Part shown: piece after piece, positions 13,194 to 23,500 of the stretch
Position numbering within the stretch: position 1 is the stretch's first letter
How the letters are laid out: the number at the start of each line of letters is the position of its first letter
DNA from: Metaphire vulgaris
Lineage: Eukaryota > Annelida > Clitellata > Crassiclitellata > Megascolecidae
Assembly (NCBI GenBank): GCA_018105865.1
Contig: CM030832.1
Coordinates: 13,047,919-13,111,918 of the forward strand
Length of the DNA: 64,000 nucleotides
Reading direction: 5' to 3'
Program-made: the position numbers and the translations under genes
Notes under the pieces: generated by a model
Told to the model about the DNA's origin: nothing
The model's database searches: none
What the model saw: only the letters and a program-made list of their open reading frames with translations

Positions 13194-15851
13194 GCAACAC
13201 AGATTAATTCCAGGTGCATTCATTCAAATCAAGTTTTGAATATGAATCAATATAAGTAATAAAGAATTAATATAATAATCAGGTTTCATAAACTGATAAA
13301 TTCTAATTCTTTTAAATAAAACCGAATTTAAAGAAACTGTGCATTCAGCAATATCCATACAAGTCATTCAACAATTTATCAAGTTAGAGAAAATCTGATG
13401 CCTACAGTTGGGAAAATGTCACTTTTTGAAAGGCGTCGATCCAAAGAGCTCTGCTGTAGCTGACTAACTTCTTGCCTCAACTGCTCTAGCAATTTCTTCT
13501 GGCTATCCAAGTCAGTTAAAAAGCATCTAAACGAACTTTTTGAAAGCCAACCAGAGCTACACAAACAACAATTTATATCATTGTAATCTTAGCACTGAGA
13601 AAGAATTGAAAAACATTGAAAAAGAATACAATAAAAACAAAATTTGGCACACATGATGTTAGATATATTGCACTCTGCTACAACAATGAAGAAGCAGTTG
13701 TAGGATGGGTTAGTGTGAAAATACTTTAGGACAATGAAAATTACAGCAAATATTTAGCAGTGATAAATTTATACTAGTATTAAATGCACTATATCAATAA
13801 TTTCATAGTAAAAGTTCTAGTGTTGCTATTTTGTTGATTTGTTTCTTTCAATATATAATTATTATTGTTTTGCTCAAATTGTATTGAATCTTTCTTCAGC
13901 CTGTACTCAATTATCACAATTATGAAGCAGAACATTTCTTACAGTAGAGAACTACAAGTACATCAAGCCTTCTTCGTCGTTTGTTTACAGATTCGCTACT
14001 TGTAAACAAAATAGTTACAACATTACAGAAATTTGCTTAATTCTTCACAAAATTATACAATTCTTGTTTTATTATTCTGATAGAGATGATAATGCAATGT
14101 TTATTTATTCAAACCTTGTTTCTATGGAAAGCTGTATGGATATCTGTGATCTGACGTGGGCATTCACGGTCTATTTCAGCACACCATTTTAAAGCACTTC
14201 ATTTTAATGTGGTCTTTCAAAGTAAGTCTCCCAATCAGTGCATCATACTGATGCTGAACTGTATTCAGCATTTCCTTTAAAGTCAATTTATAGTAAAAAA
14301 TATAAATGATCACCTTGAAGATATGCCAAGTCTTCTCCAATCATGCTGCTAGGTCCACTGGAAGTGGAGCTACCTGGATAGTTTGGCTGCTGTGGCGCGT
14401 GGCTAATGGGCAACTCGAAAGCAGGAGTGCCAGAGAACGTCAGTACATCAGCTGTCAAATTTTCTTGAGAAAAACCAGCACGGAGGTAAGGAGATTGTGA
14501 TCGATGTCCAACCAACACATCTTGATTGTTATAAAATGGCATATTGAGTACACCAATGTTTGAGCCTCTGGTGTTTGTCTGGTTCAAATGATGCATATTG
14601 ATCGCTTGTTCTTCAACATTACTGCCTACAAAGTGCTGTTGAGAAGTGGACAAACTTGGAAAAGCTTCAGAATAGTAATTTGATGTCTGAGGATATGAAG
14701 AAAATGGAATAGGTGATCTGGTCCCAGATCCTGGAAAATTAACAAGTGGAGGTGTAAGCATTGAGCCACCAACTAAAGGAGGACGAAAACTACGAACCTG
14801 AATTGGTGAATAATGAGGATCAAACGCTCTCGGTCGATTACCAAAGGCACCAAACACTGAATCTCCACGAGGTGGCATACCAGCCGGACCTGGAAAGCCA
14901 CAACCATGGAATCTTTGGTCCCGATGGCTGAACGGATGGGCAAAAGGAGGGTTAAAAACCATGTACTGAGGTGCATTTGATGGTGGTGTAAAAGTGGACT
15001 GGGAATTCCTACCAGAGTCAGAAGATAAAGATGAAAAAGAAAAGTGTGGGTGAGCATAAGCCAAGTGGGAAGGATTATTAATGTTCTGTCTATCAGGCGT
15101 TGATGAAGATGCAGTAAATTCTGAATGATCCGAAGCCTGACTATCTATAGATTGCCTTCCACTGCTGGACTGACTGCTTGACCTGTGCAATCCAGCATCG
15201 CCACCCTGAGCACAGTCAAGCAGCAGTGTCTCAAATGGAGGGTCCACAGAGTCCACAGAGGGTGCTACTACACTACCATACAAGTTCTCTTGGTATTTTT
15301 TACACTCGATGTTCAGAGCCTCCAAACATAACTCCCGATTGCTTGAATTCTACAAATTAATTCAAATAAATAACAGTCACAGTTAAGCGTATTTTGTATA
15401 AGTAAATATAGTACACACACGCACAACAATTTAAAACCCCCCAAAAATAATTTTCAAAATTGTCATTAGAATAATAACATTGGAACAGAGCATAGCTTAG
15501 CTTAATAGCTCATGTGAAAGAAATTAAAGTGCAATTTTACATCAGTAATAGTGAACTTCAAATTCAAATAAAGGCAGGTGCAAGAAAGCAAACTGCTTTA
15601 AGAAAATGTGAACTTTTCAAAGAAACAAATTTGCCATTAGCTGTATAAAAAGTACAATATAAAGCAATGCCATTAGAATGGTATATTTAGGTGGTGGCCA
15701 CTTTAATTGTAGTTCACAGCATCAATATACAATCTATGATCCTTTAATAATAATTATTGTCGTACCATGACTGTTTCAACCTCACACACTCAAATATTAC
15801 CAATTACAACTTTGGTCCATCCCATACCTATGGCACTATAAGAAATATCTC

Positions 15852-15883
<32 letters not shown>

Positions 15884-17972
15884 TAAATATAATAATAACA
15901 CTAATGATAATATTAATAAATATTATTATCATTAGTGTTGTTATTATTATGACAATTTATATAGTGCAGTAAACATGGCAAAGGTCAAGGTCAGGAGCAC
16001 TTTACACAGGACATAACAGTAGTAATAATAAACACAAACAGTGCTAAGCCTTCTGCAATCTCTTGAATGCCATTGAATGCACACATTAAGGTTGTTAATG
16101 GTTAACTGGTTAACCGGTCTTAAGAGCAAGGACCAGTCCTTTTAACTTTGACTGGTTAACCATAATTTCAATTTGAAAACATCAAAACGCTTTGCTGTAG
16201 CCGCGCAGGACGCTGGCATAGGCGCCGGCAGCATCAAAGCACTTTGATGTTGGCATGACACCAGACTGCCGCTAACGAGCAGTTAACCATTTAACCGGTC
16301 TTTTTTGAACGGTTAACCGGTCCTTCAAAACCAGTGGTCTTAACAACCTTAGCACACATATTGCCAAAAAGTCTCCATCAACTAATGAAGATGCATAAGT
16401 TAGCAGAAAATGATTTCATACAATGTACACGATGTTAACATTAACAAGATCAAACACAATGTTAACTTTAACAAGGTCAAGGTCATACACGATGTTAACT
16501 TTAAGTAGAGGATCCAGTCATGACATAACTGGATTATTATTTGTTTTGGACTTTTAACATGTAAATTACTACCTTGATTTCATGATTTGATATATTGTGT
16601 ATAAAAATCTTTGCTTCCACATAATTATCTTTATTTATTATTATATACAACCCTTTGCTAAATAATCCAATAAGCCAAAATGTTCTTGATTAAGCAATTT
16701 ATAGGTTCATCATTGACTGAAAATTTTAATACGTTATCTGATTAGTTGACTTATATCTGAAATTTATGGTATGACATGGTGGCAATGTTGCCACAGGACT
16801 TTTGTGAATTGTCTTGTGAATTGTCATATCTACAGTGGTGTAGCGTGACTTTTGAGGGCCCAGGGGCATCTTTGACATGGAGGCCCCAGAGTTTCGAGCC
16901 GACGAGCAAAAAAAAAACGTTATCGTCTCCACCTTTTTAACCCTGACGAGCAAAAAAACGTTATCATCTCCACCTTTTCTAACCCTGACGCAAGCAAAAA
17001 AGGTCCTCACCACATCATTTCCATCATTTCTAGGGTTAGGGTTAAGTTTAAGTTAGGGTCAACCCTAACCTAACCCTAGCTTAGACCCCTCTTCGGGCCC
17101 CCCCGCCCGGGGCCCGGGGGGCAGTCAACAAAGTGCCCCCCGCTCTCCCCTAGTTACGCCACTGCATATCTATCATATTAAGATTATTCTGTGCCTCTGT
17201 TCAAGCGTTCTGATTGGTTGGCTGTGTGAGCGTTCTGATTGGTTGGCTGTGTGATGTTCTCATTGGTTACCTTCAAGCATTGTGATTGGTTGGCTGGGTG
17301 AGCGTTCTGATTGGTCGTTCTGGAATATTCGTTGCCTCGAGCGAAGCGAGCCTGCACTGCGAGGGAAGCGAGCCTGCACTGCGAGGGAAGCGAGCCTGAT
17401 GCGAGCTTTGCTCGCGCGAGCGAAGCGAGCCTGCGTTCTAGTAATAATCTTAAGATATCCCACATCTGTATCTTCATTATAAAACTTATGATTGATTCAA
17501 GATCATCGAAGATATTTTTAGAATCTGGGCCCAGAGATATAAGGAGTGAAAGTGATAACTTTATTTAAAGCTATTAATCTGACGCAGTATATGACTAATA
17601 TCCAACATAGGACTTAGAATTTCATGTTGCTCAACTAGACTGACAGTAGAACAAACATTCCTTTTCTACATTCTCTGCATACCATGATGAGCCCCAAGCA
17701 CAGTTTCATCAGAACAATATGAACTATACAAATGTGGTACAAGTGGAATTCTGGACCATTTAACCAAACTTCAATTGAAAGGCTTATATTGTAGTTGGGC
17801 TGCAATTGGCTGAAATGACTGATTAACTGCTGCATTCACTAGAGGTCAATCAAAAGACAACTAAAACCTGAAATACCTCCTGAATGATGTCTTCAATAAC
17901 TTTCAAAGGAACTTCAGGAAAGTGACTCCTCAACTCTGCCGACAGCGCCTTCCCATCTACTTGTGGCATCAT
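8338..17972 (-). CDS. TAB2/TAB3-type TAK1-binding adaptor, six coding exons
   Basis: Coding exons: 17972-17877, 15349-14314, 13556-13406, 12768-12672, 10524-10363, 8534-8338. TAB2/TAB3 proteins link K63-linked ubiquitin chains to the TAK1 kinase in NF-kB and MAPK signalling in the cytoplasm. Visible parts in order: a CUE domain (residues 1 to about 60, with HFPEVP as in family members), a long Ser/Pro/Gln/Asn-rich linker, a coiled coil that binds TAK1 in relatives, a proline-rich segment, and a C-terminal NZF finger. The start is the first of two tandem ATGs, with an in-frame TAG two codons upstream. All exon phases agree except exon 3, which needs one extra base; with it the product is 579 residues, shorter than vertebrate TAB2 (about 690). 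A single gene combining both paralogues is expected in an invertebrate. Confidence 0.9.
8758..9522. mobile_element. hAT-type element with 8-bp TSD in TAB intron
   Basis: The ends are TAGAGGCCAACCAAA and GGTCGGTCTCTA, with exact flanking 8-bp repeats ACCACATG (8750-8757 and 9523-9530). The subterminal regions are full of short TTTCGG/CCGAAA palindromic repeats at both ends. No transposase is seen. Confidence 0.75.
9540..10360. other. Intron sequence without recognisable features
   Basis: Part of the last TAB intron. I see no repeat, RNA gene or conserved motif here. Confidence 0.5.
10363..10524 (-). CDS. TAB exon 5: linker to the zinc finger
   Basis: 53 codons between acceptor GGTTAG and donor GTAATT, phase 1 in and out. 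It encodes a Pro/Gln/Asn-rich segment containing [11 protein letters not shown] and [11 protein letters not shown]. The linker is not conserved in relatives. The exact 5-prime boundary is inferred from phase. Confidence 0.7.
10952..11195. mobile_element. hAT-type miniature element with 8-bp TSD
   Basis: The termini CAGGGGTATTCAAA and TCGAATACCCCTA are inverted repeats. The flanks are exact 8-bp repeats TTCTATAG (10944-10951 and 11196-11203). It has the GGCCCACC/TGGCCC content typical of small non-autonomous hAT families. It sits in a TAB intron. Confidence 0.85.
11379..12214. mobile_element. Inverted-repeat element related to TACCGTATTTT family
   Basis: The left end TACCATAAAAATCTCGAGTA and the reverse complement of the right end, TACTGTAAAGTCTCGTGTAT, are similar. 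The centre carries GA-rich stretches and repeated ATTAATGA..TTATTG segments like the core of 7075-8090. The boundaries are approximate. Confidence 0.45.
12672..12768 (-). CDS. TAB exon 4: second half of coiled coil
   Basis: 32 codons starting [14 protein letters not shown] and ending [12 protein letters not shown], phase 0 in, phase 1 out (donor GTTAGT). The [16 protein letters not shown] segment aligns with the NRQLQIDIDCLTKEIDL region of TAB2, the TAK1-binding coiled coil. Confidence 0.88.
13150..13194. repeat. (AAT)n microsatellite
   Basis: An ATA/TAA trinucleotide run in a TAB intron. A similar broken ATT/AAT run occurs at about 15852-15955. Confidence 0.9.
13406..13556 (-). CDS. TAB exon 3: coiled coil, with one-base frame break
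   Basis: The acceptor TGTAG at 13557 gives a phase-1 entry and the reading [13 protein letters not shown], matching ALLVHQKARMERL of vertebrate TAB2. After the T run (13518-13522 on the plus strand as five A) the homologous frame is shifted: [18 protein letters not shown] continues the coiled coil. The exon is 151 nt where 152 would keep phase. With five T the first frame meets TAA immediately. The missing base may be an assembly or homopolymer error, a polymorphism or a real null allele. The donor is ACT followed by GTAGGC. Confidence 0.85.
14314..15349 (-). CDS. TAB exon 2: large Ser/Pro/Asn-rich linker exon
   Basis: 345 codons, 1036 nt, phase 0 in and phase 1 out. It begins with the C-terminal half of the CUE ([15 protein letters not shown]) and then runs into low-complexity sequence rich in S, P, N, G and Q. 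It ends GEDLAYLQ directly before the donor GTGATC, corresponding to the AAYTQ region that precedes the coiled coil in vertebrate TAB2. One large central exon is also the vertebrate TAB2/3 arrangement. Confidence 0.9.
16087..16351. mobile_element. hAT-type miniature element with 8-bp TSD
   Basis: The ends TAAGGTTGTTAA and TTAACAACCTTA are exact inverted repeats (the right end reads TTAACAACCTTA). The flanks are exact 8-bp repeats GCACACAT (16079-16086 and 16352-16359). It contains several internal GGTTAACCGG palindromes. Confidence 0.85.
16833..17164. mobile_element. hAT-type miniature element with 8-bp TSD
   Basis: The ends CAGTGGTGTAGCGTG and AGTTACGCCACTG are inverted repeats, flanked by the exact repeat CATATCTA (16825-16832 and 17165-17172). 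Inside are three copies of an ACGAGCAAAAAAACG motif and some CCCTAACC units, similar to the content near 1-410. Confidence 0.85.
17206..17430. repeat. Two adjacent minisatellites
   Basis: About four copies of a 25-26 bp unit (GCGTTCTGATTGGTTGGCTG) span 17206-17318. They are followed by three to four copies of a CGAGGGAAGCGAGCCTGCAC unit at 17338-17430. The second array is GC-rich and partly palindromic (GCGAGCGAAGCGAGC). Confidence 0.8.
17877..17972 (-). CDS. TAB exon 1: CUE ubiquitin-binding domain
   Basis: The exon encodes 32 residues starting [18 protein letters not shown] and continuing [14 protein letters not shown], ending in phase 0 before GTATTT. The pattern L-R-x-x-F-P-E-V-P matches the CUE domain at the N terminus of TAB2/TAB3. 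The rest of the CUE is completed in exon 2 (C-L-E-A-L-x-x-E). Upstream a splice acceptor (TTTTCAG near 17997) suggests a non-coding first exon. Confidence 0.88.
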
Positions 17973-17979
17973 CAACTAA

Positions 17980-20390
17980 TCCATCTACTAGAATCTGAAA
18001 AGATGAGTAGGTGGATAAGAACATTTTAAATCAACTTTTTTAGAGCAATCAACTAGATTTAACAGTCATAAGGTTAAAATAAGGCAAACTAAAGCAACGT
18101 TTCATACACTATGAGGAATGCATCAGCATCTAAACCAACAACATTAAACTGTCATTGCATATAGACAAACTGCTTGTTTTTCAAATTCATAATTCCTGCA
18201 TTTACTACAAACAATGATGCTGCCATCACAAAATTGTCCATTTATTGAATTAATAAATTAAAGACACGTGTTGTCAGGGTGTTTTTAGGGGAATAAAATT
18301 TAATAGGGTTTTTGGCTATTTTATACTTTAGCAATTGAATGATCGACGGCTCGACGCATTAGAACTATTTACAATTTGCGTAATGTCGTTCTCGCTATAA
18401 AGTACAGATATTTCGTTCACAACAAACATTTCATCAGTGTTACTCATAACCTATAGATCAACTACAGCAAAAGCGTGGACAAAGTTATATAAAGACAATC
18501 TTAATACTTTTACACTAAATCATCTGGTTTCTCATTTTCGGCATATCCTATTTCTACATAAATCAAATAACTACTGTCATCATTTCGCACGGTCACAATG
18601 CGCACAGAAGAGGAAACGCTCGTAACACAATTGCTCAGCTTAAATAAATACTAGAGATGCATACAAGCCGATGAAACGCGCCTTTCAAACTGCACAGATA
18701 CGTACCGACGACGAAAAAATAAGAAAAATTGCAAAATATTGCCTGCAAAGTTCGCCGAATAAAGTTATTTCTGAACTCCGACGAACAACTCAGAATTATC
18801 TCACCATACGTTAAATTTTATAGCGCTACTTTTTGTCAAAGCAAAGTAATGCAAACTAATGTCAGCTTATTTTGCATTGTTTTTTAAACTAATAAACCTT
18901 ATAGCTTAGTTTTACGTGCCAAAACTAAAATCTAAGACCTAGTAAAATACCACAAACTTAAAAATCCGAATTTCATTTATTTATTTCATTTATTAAATTA
19001 TTATTGTTAGTTTTTTGCTTATTTCTTTTGTTCTCTTTTTAGGCTGGTTTTGTGTTAATTTGTGTTTGTCTGTTGGCTGTAGTTAATGCGAAATAAAGAT
19101 ATATATTTAAAAAACGGCGGCTTCTATTTCAGTTTCCAATTCATAGCCTGGAAGAGATTATGAAGTTTTTGTTTCTTTAGCGCGAAAGCCCTGAGTCTAC
19201 TTACTAGCAATAATAGGCCTAATAGACAAATTAACCATTTCTCAATTGCTTCCCGAGTCCAACTATGCAACAGTAGGTTCTTTGTGCTTTTATAATTGAG
19301 TTCGGCTGTTTTGTCAAGTATTCAACAAAACTGTCCTTCCTGGTAGCCAGCTATCAGCTTTACTGCCTATCGCCGCTAACATCTCTGCAGTCTGCACAGA
19401 AAACTTTACATGATAAACACAAATAATTTAAACTTTCACTCAATTTATTATAAATCAAGTCAACCCAACCTCTACTTCTGCAACATCGCGCGCCGACTAA
19501 ATCGATCCGTAAGCACATTTACAATGGGGTGGCCCAGCCAGAGGTTACCCCTTGGTTGTCCGACCCACAGATTTTTCATTGGGATCAATACAGTTGCAAG
19601 TTGCAACTTGCACGCGCTCATATGTCTATGATTCCCTTAATCAAGCAAAATAATAGTTGACGACCCTTTTTGGCTTGTCAACAATTTTCCGAAGATGGGA
19701 ATCATAAACTCCGCCTTTGGAAAATCCTGGCTACGCCACTGAAGCGGCCACAGCCTGTATTAGAATGGGCTCATTCCAGGCCATGGTGCGGCTTCTAACT
19801 ACGTTATTAAAGACATCAATCCCTGCAAGAGCCTAGAAGTGTCAAGCGATTTGTGCAAAACCGGCTACAAAATTTGCTGGGGGAAAGAAATGGTAAATAC
19901 TGTTGTTACCCATCTTTTCAAAATTGCTGCAGAAAATATTTAGTTATTCTTAGTACAAAATCAAGCACAGGTACATTGCAAAAAATGAAACTAAATACAC
20001 GGATAGCAAAAGCTTGAAAAATTTCGTGTTCATTTGTAAATAGGCCAAACTCTCGTGTTCTGATGTTCATTAATTTTCTGCATTGTCAAAGTAGGCCTAC
20101 ATCTGGCCAGAATGTGATTCAAATATTATTACAGAACTGTCAAAATATTACAAATATCCGTCAAATTAATGCTCTATTTTCAAAAATTTGAGCCCATAAC
20201 TGTTTTATGTTTGCATTTTTTTCTAATTTGCAAATTGTCAGGAAATATATTTTCCTATAGCCTATTCTTATCTGGATTTAGTTACAGTAATGCCATCATA
20301 TGAATCTGCATAACCTGTTGAAATTGAATAAATTTTCTGAAAATATTGTATAAAATCAATAATGTAAAGCAATGAAAAAAGTATCACTTT
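17980..20390. other. Intergenic region between TAB and CSTF2
   Basis: It contains the presumed TAB promoter and non-coding first exon: a consensus-like donor (CGTCG then GTACGT on the minus strand) occurs at 18706. A degraded repeat around 19510-19745 ends with CTGGCTACGCCACTG and carries the GGCTTGTCAAC motif. No other gene is visible. Confidence 0.4.
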
Positions 20391-20397
20391 TTATCAC

Positions 20398-20403
20398 TTT
20401 AAT
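20398..20403 (-). terminator. CSTF2 polyadenylation signal ATTAAA
   Basis: ATTAAA on the minus strand, 44 bp past the CSTF2 stop codon, followed by GT/T-rich sequence. It is a common variant of the AATAAA signal. Confidence 0.55.
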
Positions 20404-20446
20404 GCAATAAGACACAGAACAGTTAGTTTGAATAATTCTTTAACAA

Positions 20447-20566
20447 TCATTTATTAGCACTGCGTGCTATCTGATCTTTGAGAATCAAAATGCTCTGGCG
20501 CTGATCGGGAGGCAACATTGCAATCTGCTCATCTGACAGCTGAAGAACTTGCATAATGAGGGCAGC
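20447..20566 (-). CDS. CSTF2: CSTF2 last exon: C-terminal helical domain
   Basis: [20 protein letters not shown] and [19 protein letters not shown] then TGA. It is nearly identical to the vertebrate C terminus, which forms a three-helix bundle that binds Pcf11. Confidence 0.96.
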   Translation of the reverse strand, partial: AALIMQVLQLSDEQIAMLPPDQRQSILILKDQIARSANK

Positions 20567-23500
20567 CTACAAGAAAATTGTAATCACACATAAACTCAAA
20601 ATCTGGGAATGTCAAATACATCAAAAGAATAGAATTCCAATCTTACCTTATTAGGGACACATTTAACAGTAATACAGGAATTAGGATCAGCAGAAGTTAC
20701 AAGATTTCATAACTGATACAGACAGTCTGAAGCATTCTCATAATGAACAGGACATGGGTTCTAAAGTTTATCAAATTTTGCAATTCCCTTCATAATCCAC
20801 AACTGCAATCAACAACAGGGTTTTGAAAAATTACAATAATTTTGCTGAAAGTAGTTGCTACCTTTTCTTGATCTTGTGGTGAAATCTGTGCACCAGAAAT
20901 GGTTGGACTGGCAGATGGTCCCTGAAAAGTTAAGCACAATTATATGTAAGGTAATGATGGACTGTTATCCAAGCAACAAGCTCTACCAACACCACTTCAA
21001 ACAATGACACAATTAGTAAATCATCAGCACCAAGTGATAAAACAAGCAATCCCACATTAAGCAACTGTTTGTGTATGTCAAAAAGTCACTTCAAACAAAT
21101 CATCATTTCATTAAAGCAAAATCAAATGATCGCAATCAATCAATTGAAAGAAAGGAGCAAAGATCATTCAAAGAAAAGAAATAGTTAAAAGTACACTTAC
21201 AGCAGGACGTGGCGCTGGTCCAGTTGAAGGCATCGGCTGCATTCGATTGGGTCTCATGTCTGAGTCTGGCCGGGGCTCCCTTACGTCACTCATCATTGGT
21301 GGCACTGGCCGTGGCCTAGAATCAATGTCTCTGGGACCCATATCCATTCGAGCACCAGGACCCATATCCATCCTCGGCCTTGGACCAGGACCCATTCCCA
21401 TTCCTGGACCCAACTCTCGTCGTGGTCCCATGCCAACATCAGGCCTAATACCTGGACCAATTCCAGGCCCCATATCAGGTCTGGGACCAGGGCCACCCAT
21501 GTTCAACATGTGATGACTAGGTTCTCTACCACCCATTTCTCCACGTGCAGGTACTGCAAATTAATATAAACAAAGCATGAATTCATCTAATTGTAGAGCC
21601 AACAAAGTCAAATATTCAGTAAATAAATGCCATTAATATCAATAATTAATATCAATAATTAATATAGAATCGTCACTTTAATGATTTAATAAATAAGTAA
21701 ATTTGCACAAATACTTTGCACAAGAAATAAAGACAGATGGCTGGCTTTTGGTCATTCGATAGAAGTGACCAGTCAAAAATGCACAATAAATGCCAAAACT
21801 CATTCTTCTTCTTCTTTACCTTCCAACATCTATGATGATGACAAGTTTGAAACGAGATGACTCCAGGTCATCCTGTCTTTTTCATGTGTGTTGATTTTTC
21901 TAAGTTCAGATTTTGTTTTCCGACATCTTTCTTTTATATTATCTATCCATCTCTTAGCTTGTCTTTCTCTACTTCTATTTCCCACAATATGGCAGTGCAG
22001 AGCTCTCAGAGGCAGTCTTCCACATTTCTTGTCACATGTCCAAACCACTGTAGTTTTCTCCATTGGATTTTGTCTATTGTTGTGCCCATCATATTCCTTC
22101 CTTCCCCTTTTACTTTGTTCCTGTTCTGATCTCTTCTTGAAATTCCTAACACTCTTCTTACACATGCCATTTCAAAGATAAGTATCTTTCTTTCATCTTC
22201 CAGCATTCGGATTCACACATCAAGATTAGTAATATCATTGTCTTGTAAATCATAGTTTTGTGCCTATAGATAATACTGCTGACGTCCAACTCTCATTTCA
22301 TTTTCCTACTGCTGCTAGTCCAATTCTTTTCCTTATGTCTTTCTCGCATTCTTCATCTTCTGTTATTACCCATCTAAGGTACGAGAATTCCTTGACTCGC
22401 TCTGATCTTTCATTGTTGAGTAAGATGTTACATTTTCCCTGTTCTTCCTCTGGTCATTACTTTAGTTTTTTTCTTTTTTTCCTTATTAATTTTTTTAGTC
22501 CAAATATTTTGCTTCTGTTGTTTATTTTATCTGTTAGTTCTTGCAGTCCATCTTCTGTCTCACCCATAAGATTTATATCATCGGCAAATCAGACGATATT
22601 TAGCAGTTTTCCACTTACTTACACCGGCCGGCACTTTTTACTTTAGTGCTATTTGTACTATTGCTTCCAGCAGTAGTATGAATAGATATGGAGATAAGTT
22701 GCATCCCAGTCAGACACCAGCCAGTATGTTAAGCCAATCTGTCAGTTCACCGTCTATCCTCACAGCACTTTCACATTTGTTGCATAAGTCTTCCAGCAAC
22801 TCTATGAGGTTATCTGGTATTCCATAGCTCCTTTAAATATCCGCCGCAGACCCTTTTGCCACACAGTCGAAGGCTTGTTTGACAAAACTATTATTGACAT
22901 TTAATTCTGTACAGAACTAACAGGTTACAGTATTAAGAAGCCAATATGCTGTTTAAAATTGAAAGAAATGTGTATACTTAAGGTCATTAAATATAAATAC
23001 CCATAAAAAGGTCATCTACACTCAATTAATGCCACAGCATCATGGAATATGTGGAAAATGCAAAATTAGTATCAGGAAATTCTGAGTGATCAGAAGTGCT
23101 TTATATTCAATCTCATTATAACATAACAATACAAATACATCTTAATAAATAAAAAGTAGTGTCCATTTGTTTGTTTGCTTGTAAGTGTATAAAAATTCAG
23201 AAGTTCTTGACAGATTCTTTACATATTTTTTACGTTAAATCATGCTATTGCCATATAAAGCCACAATGTCTGATTGAAAAAGAAAACACCCTGAGACCGG
23301 GTAAACGCATAAGCAAAACGGAGAGGATGAGTGAGAAGGACAGTGAGAGGGAGGAAGAGAAGGATAGGGAGGGGAAGAGCCAGAGGAGGGATAGATGCCT
23401 AGCTGTCAGTGTTAAATATTATGGTACTAAAATTACCAATATTTACTTTCACAAAACTGGTTCTCATCACTCAAAGAAAACATCAAGTGATACTAAAATT

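Noticed and set aside
21247..21513. Gly/Pro-rich plus-strand frame
   Set aside because: It is the antisense shadow of CSTF2 exon 10, which has consistent phase and flanking splice sites.
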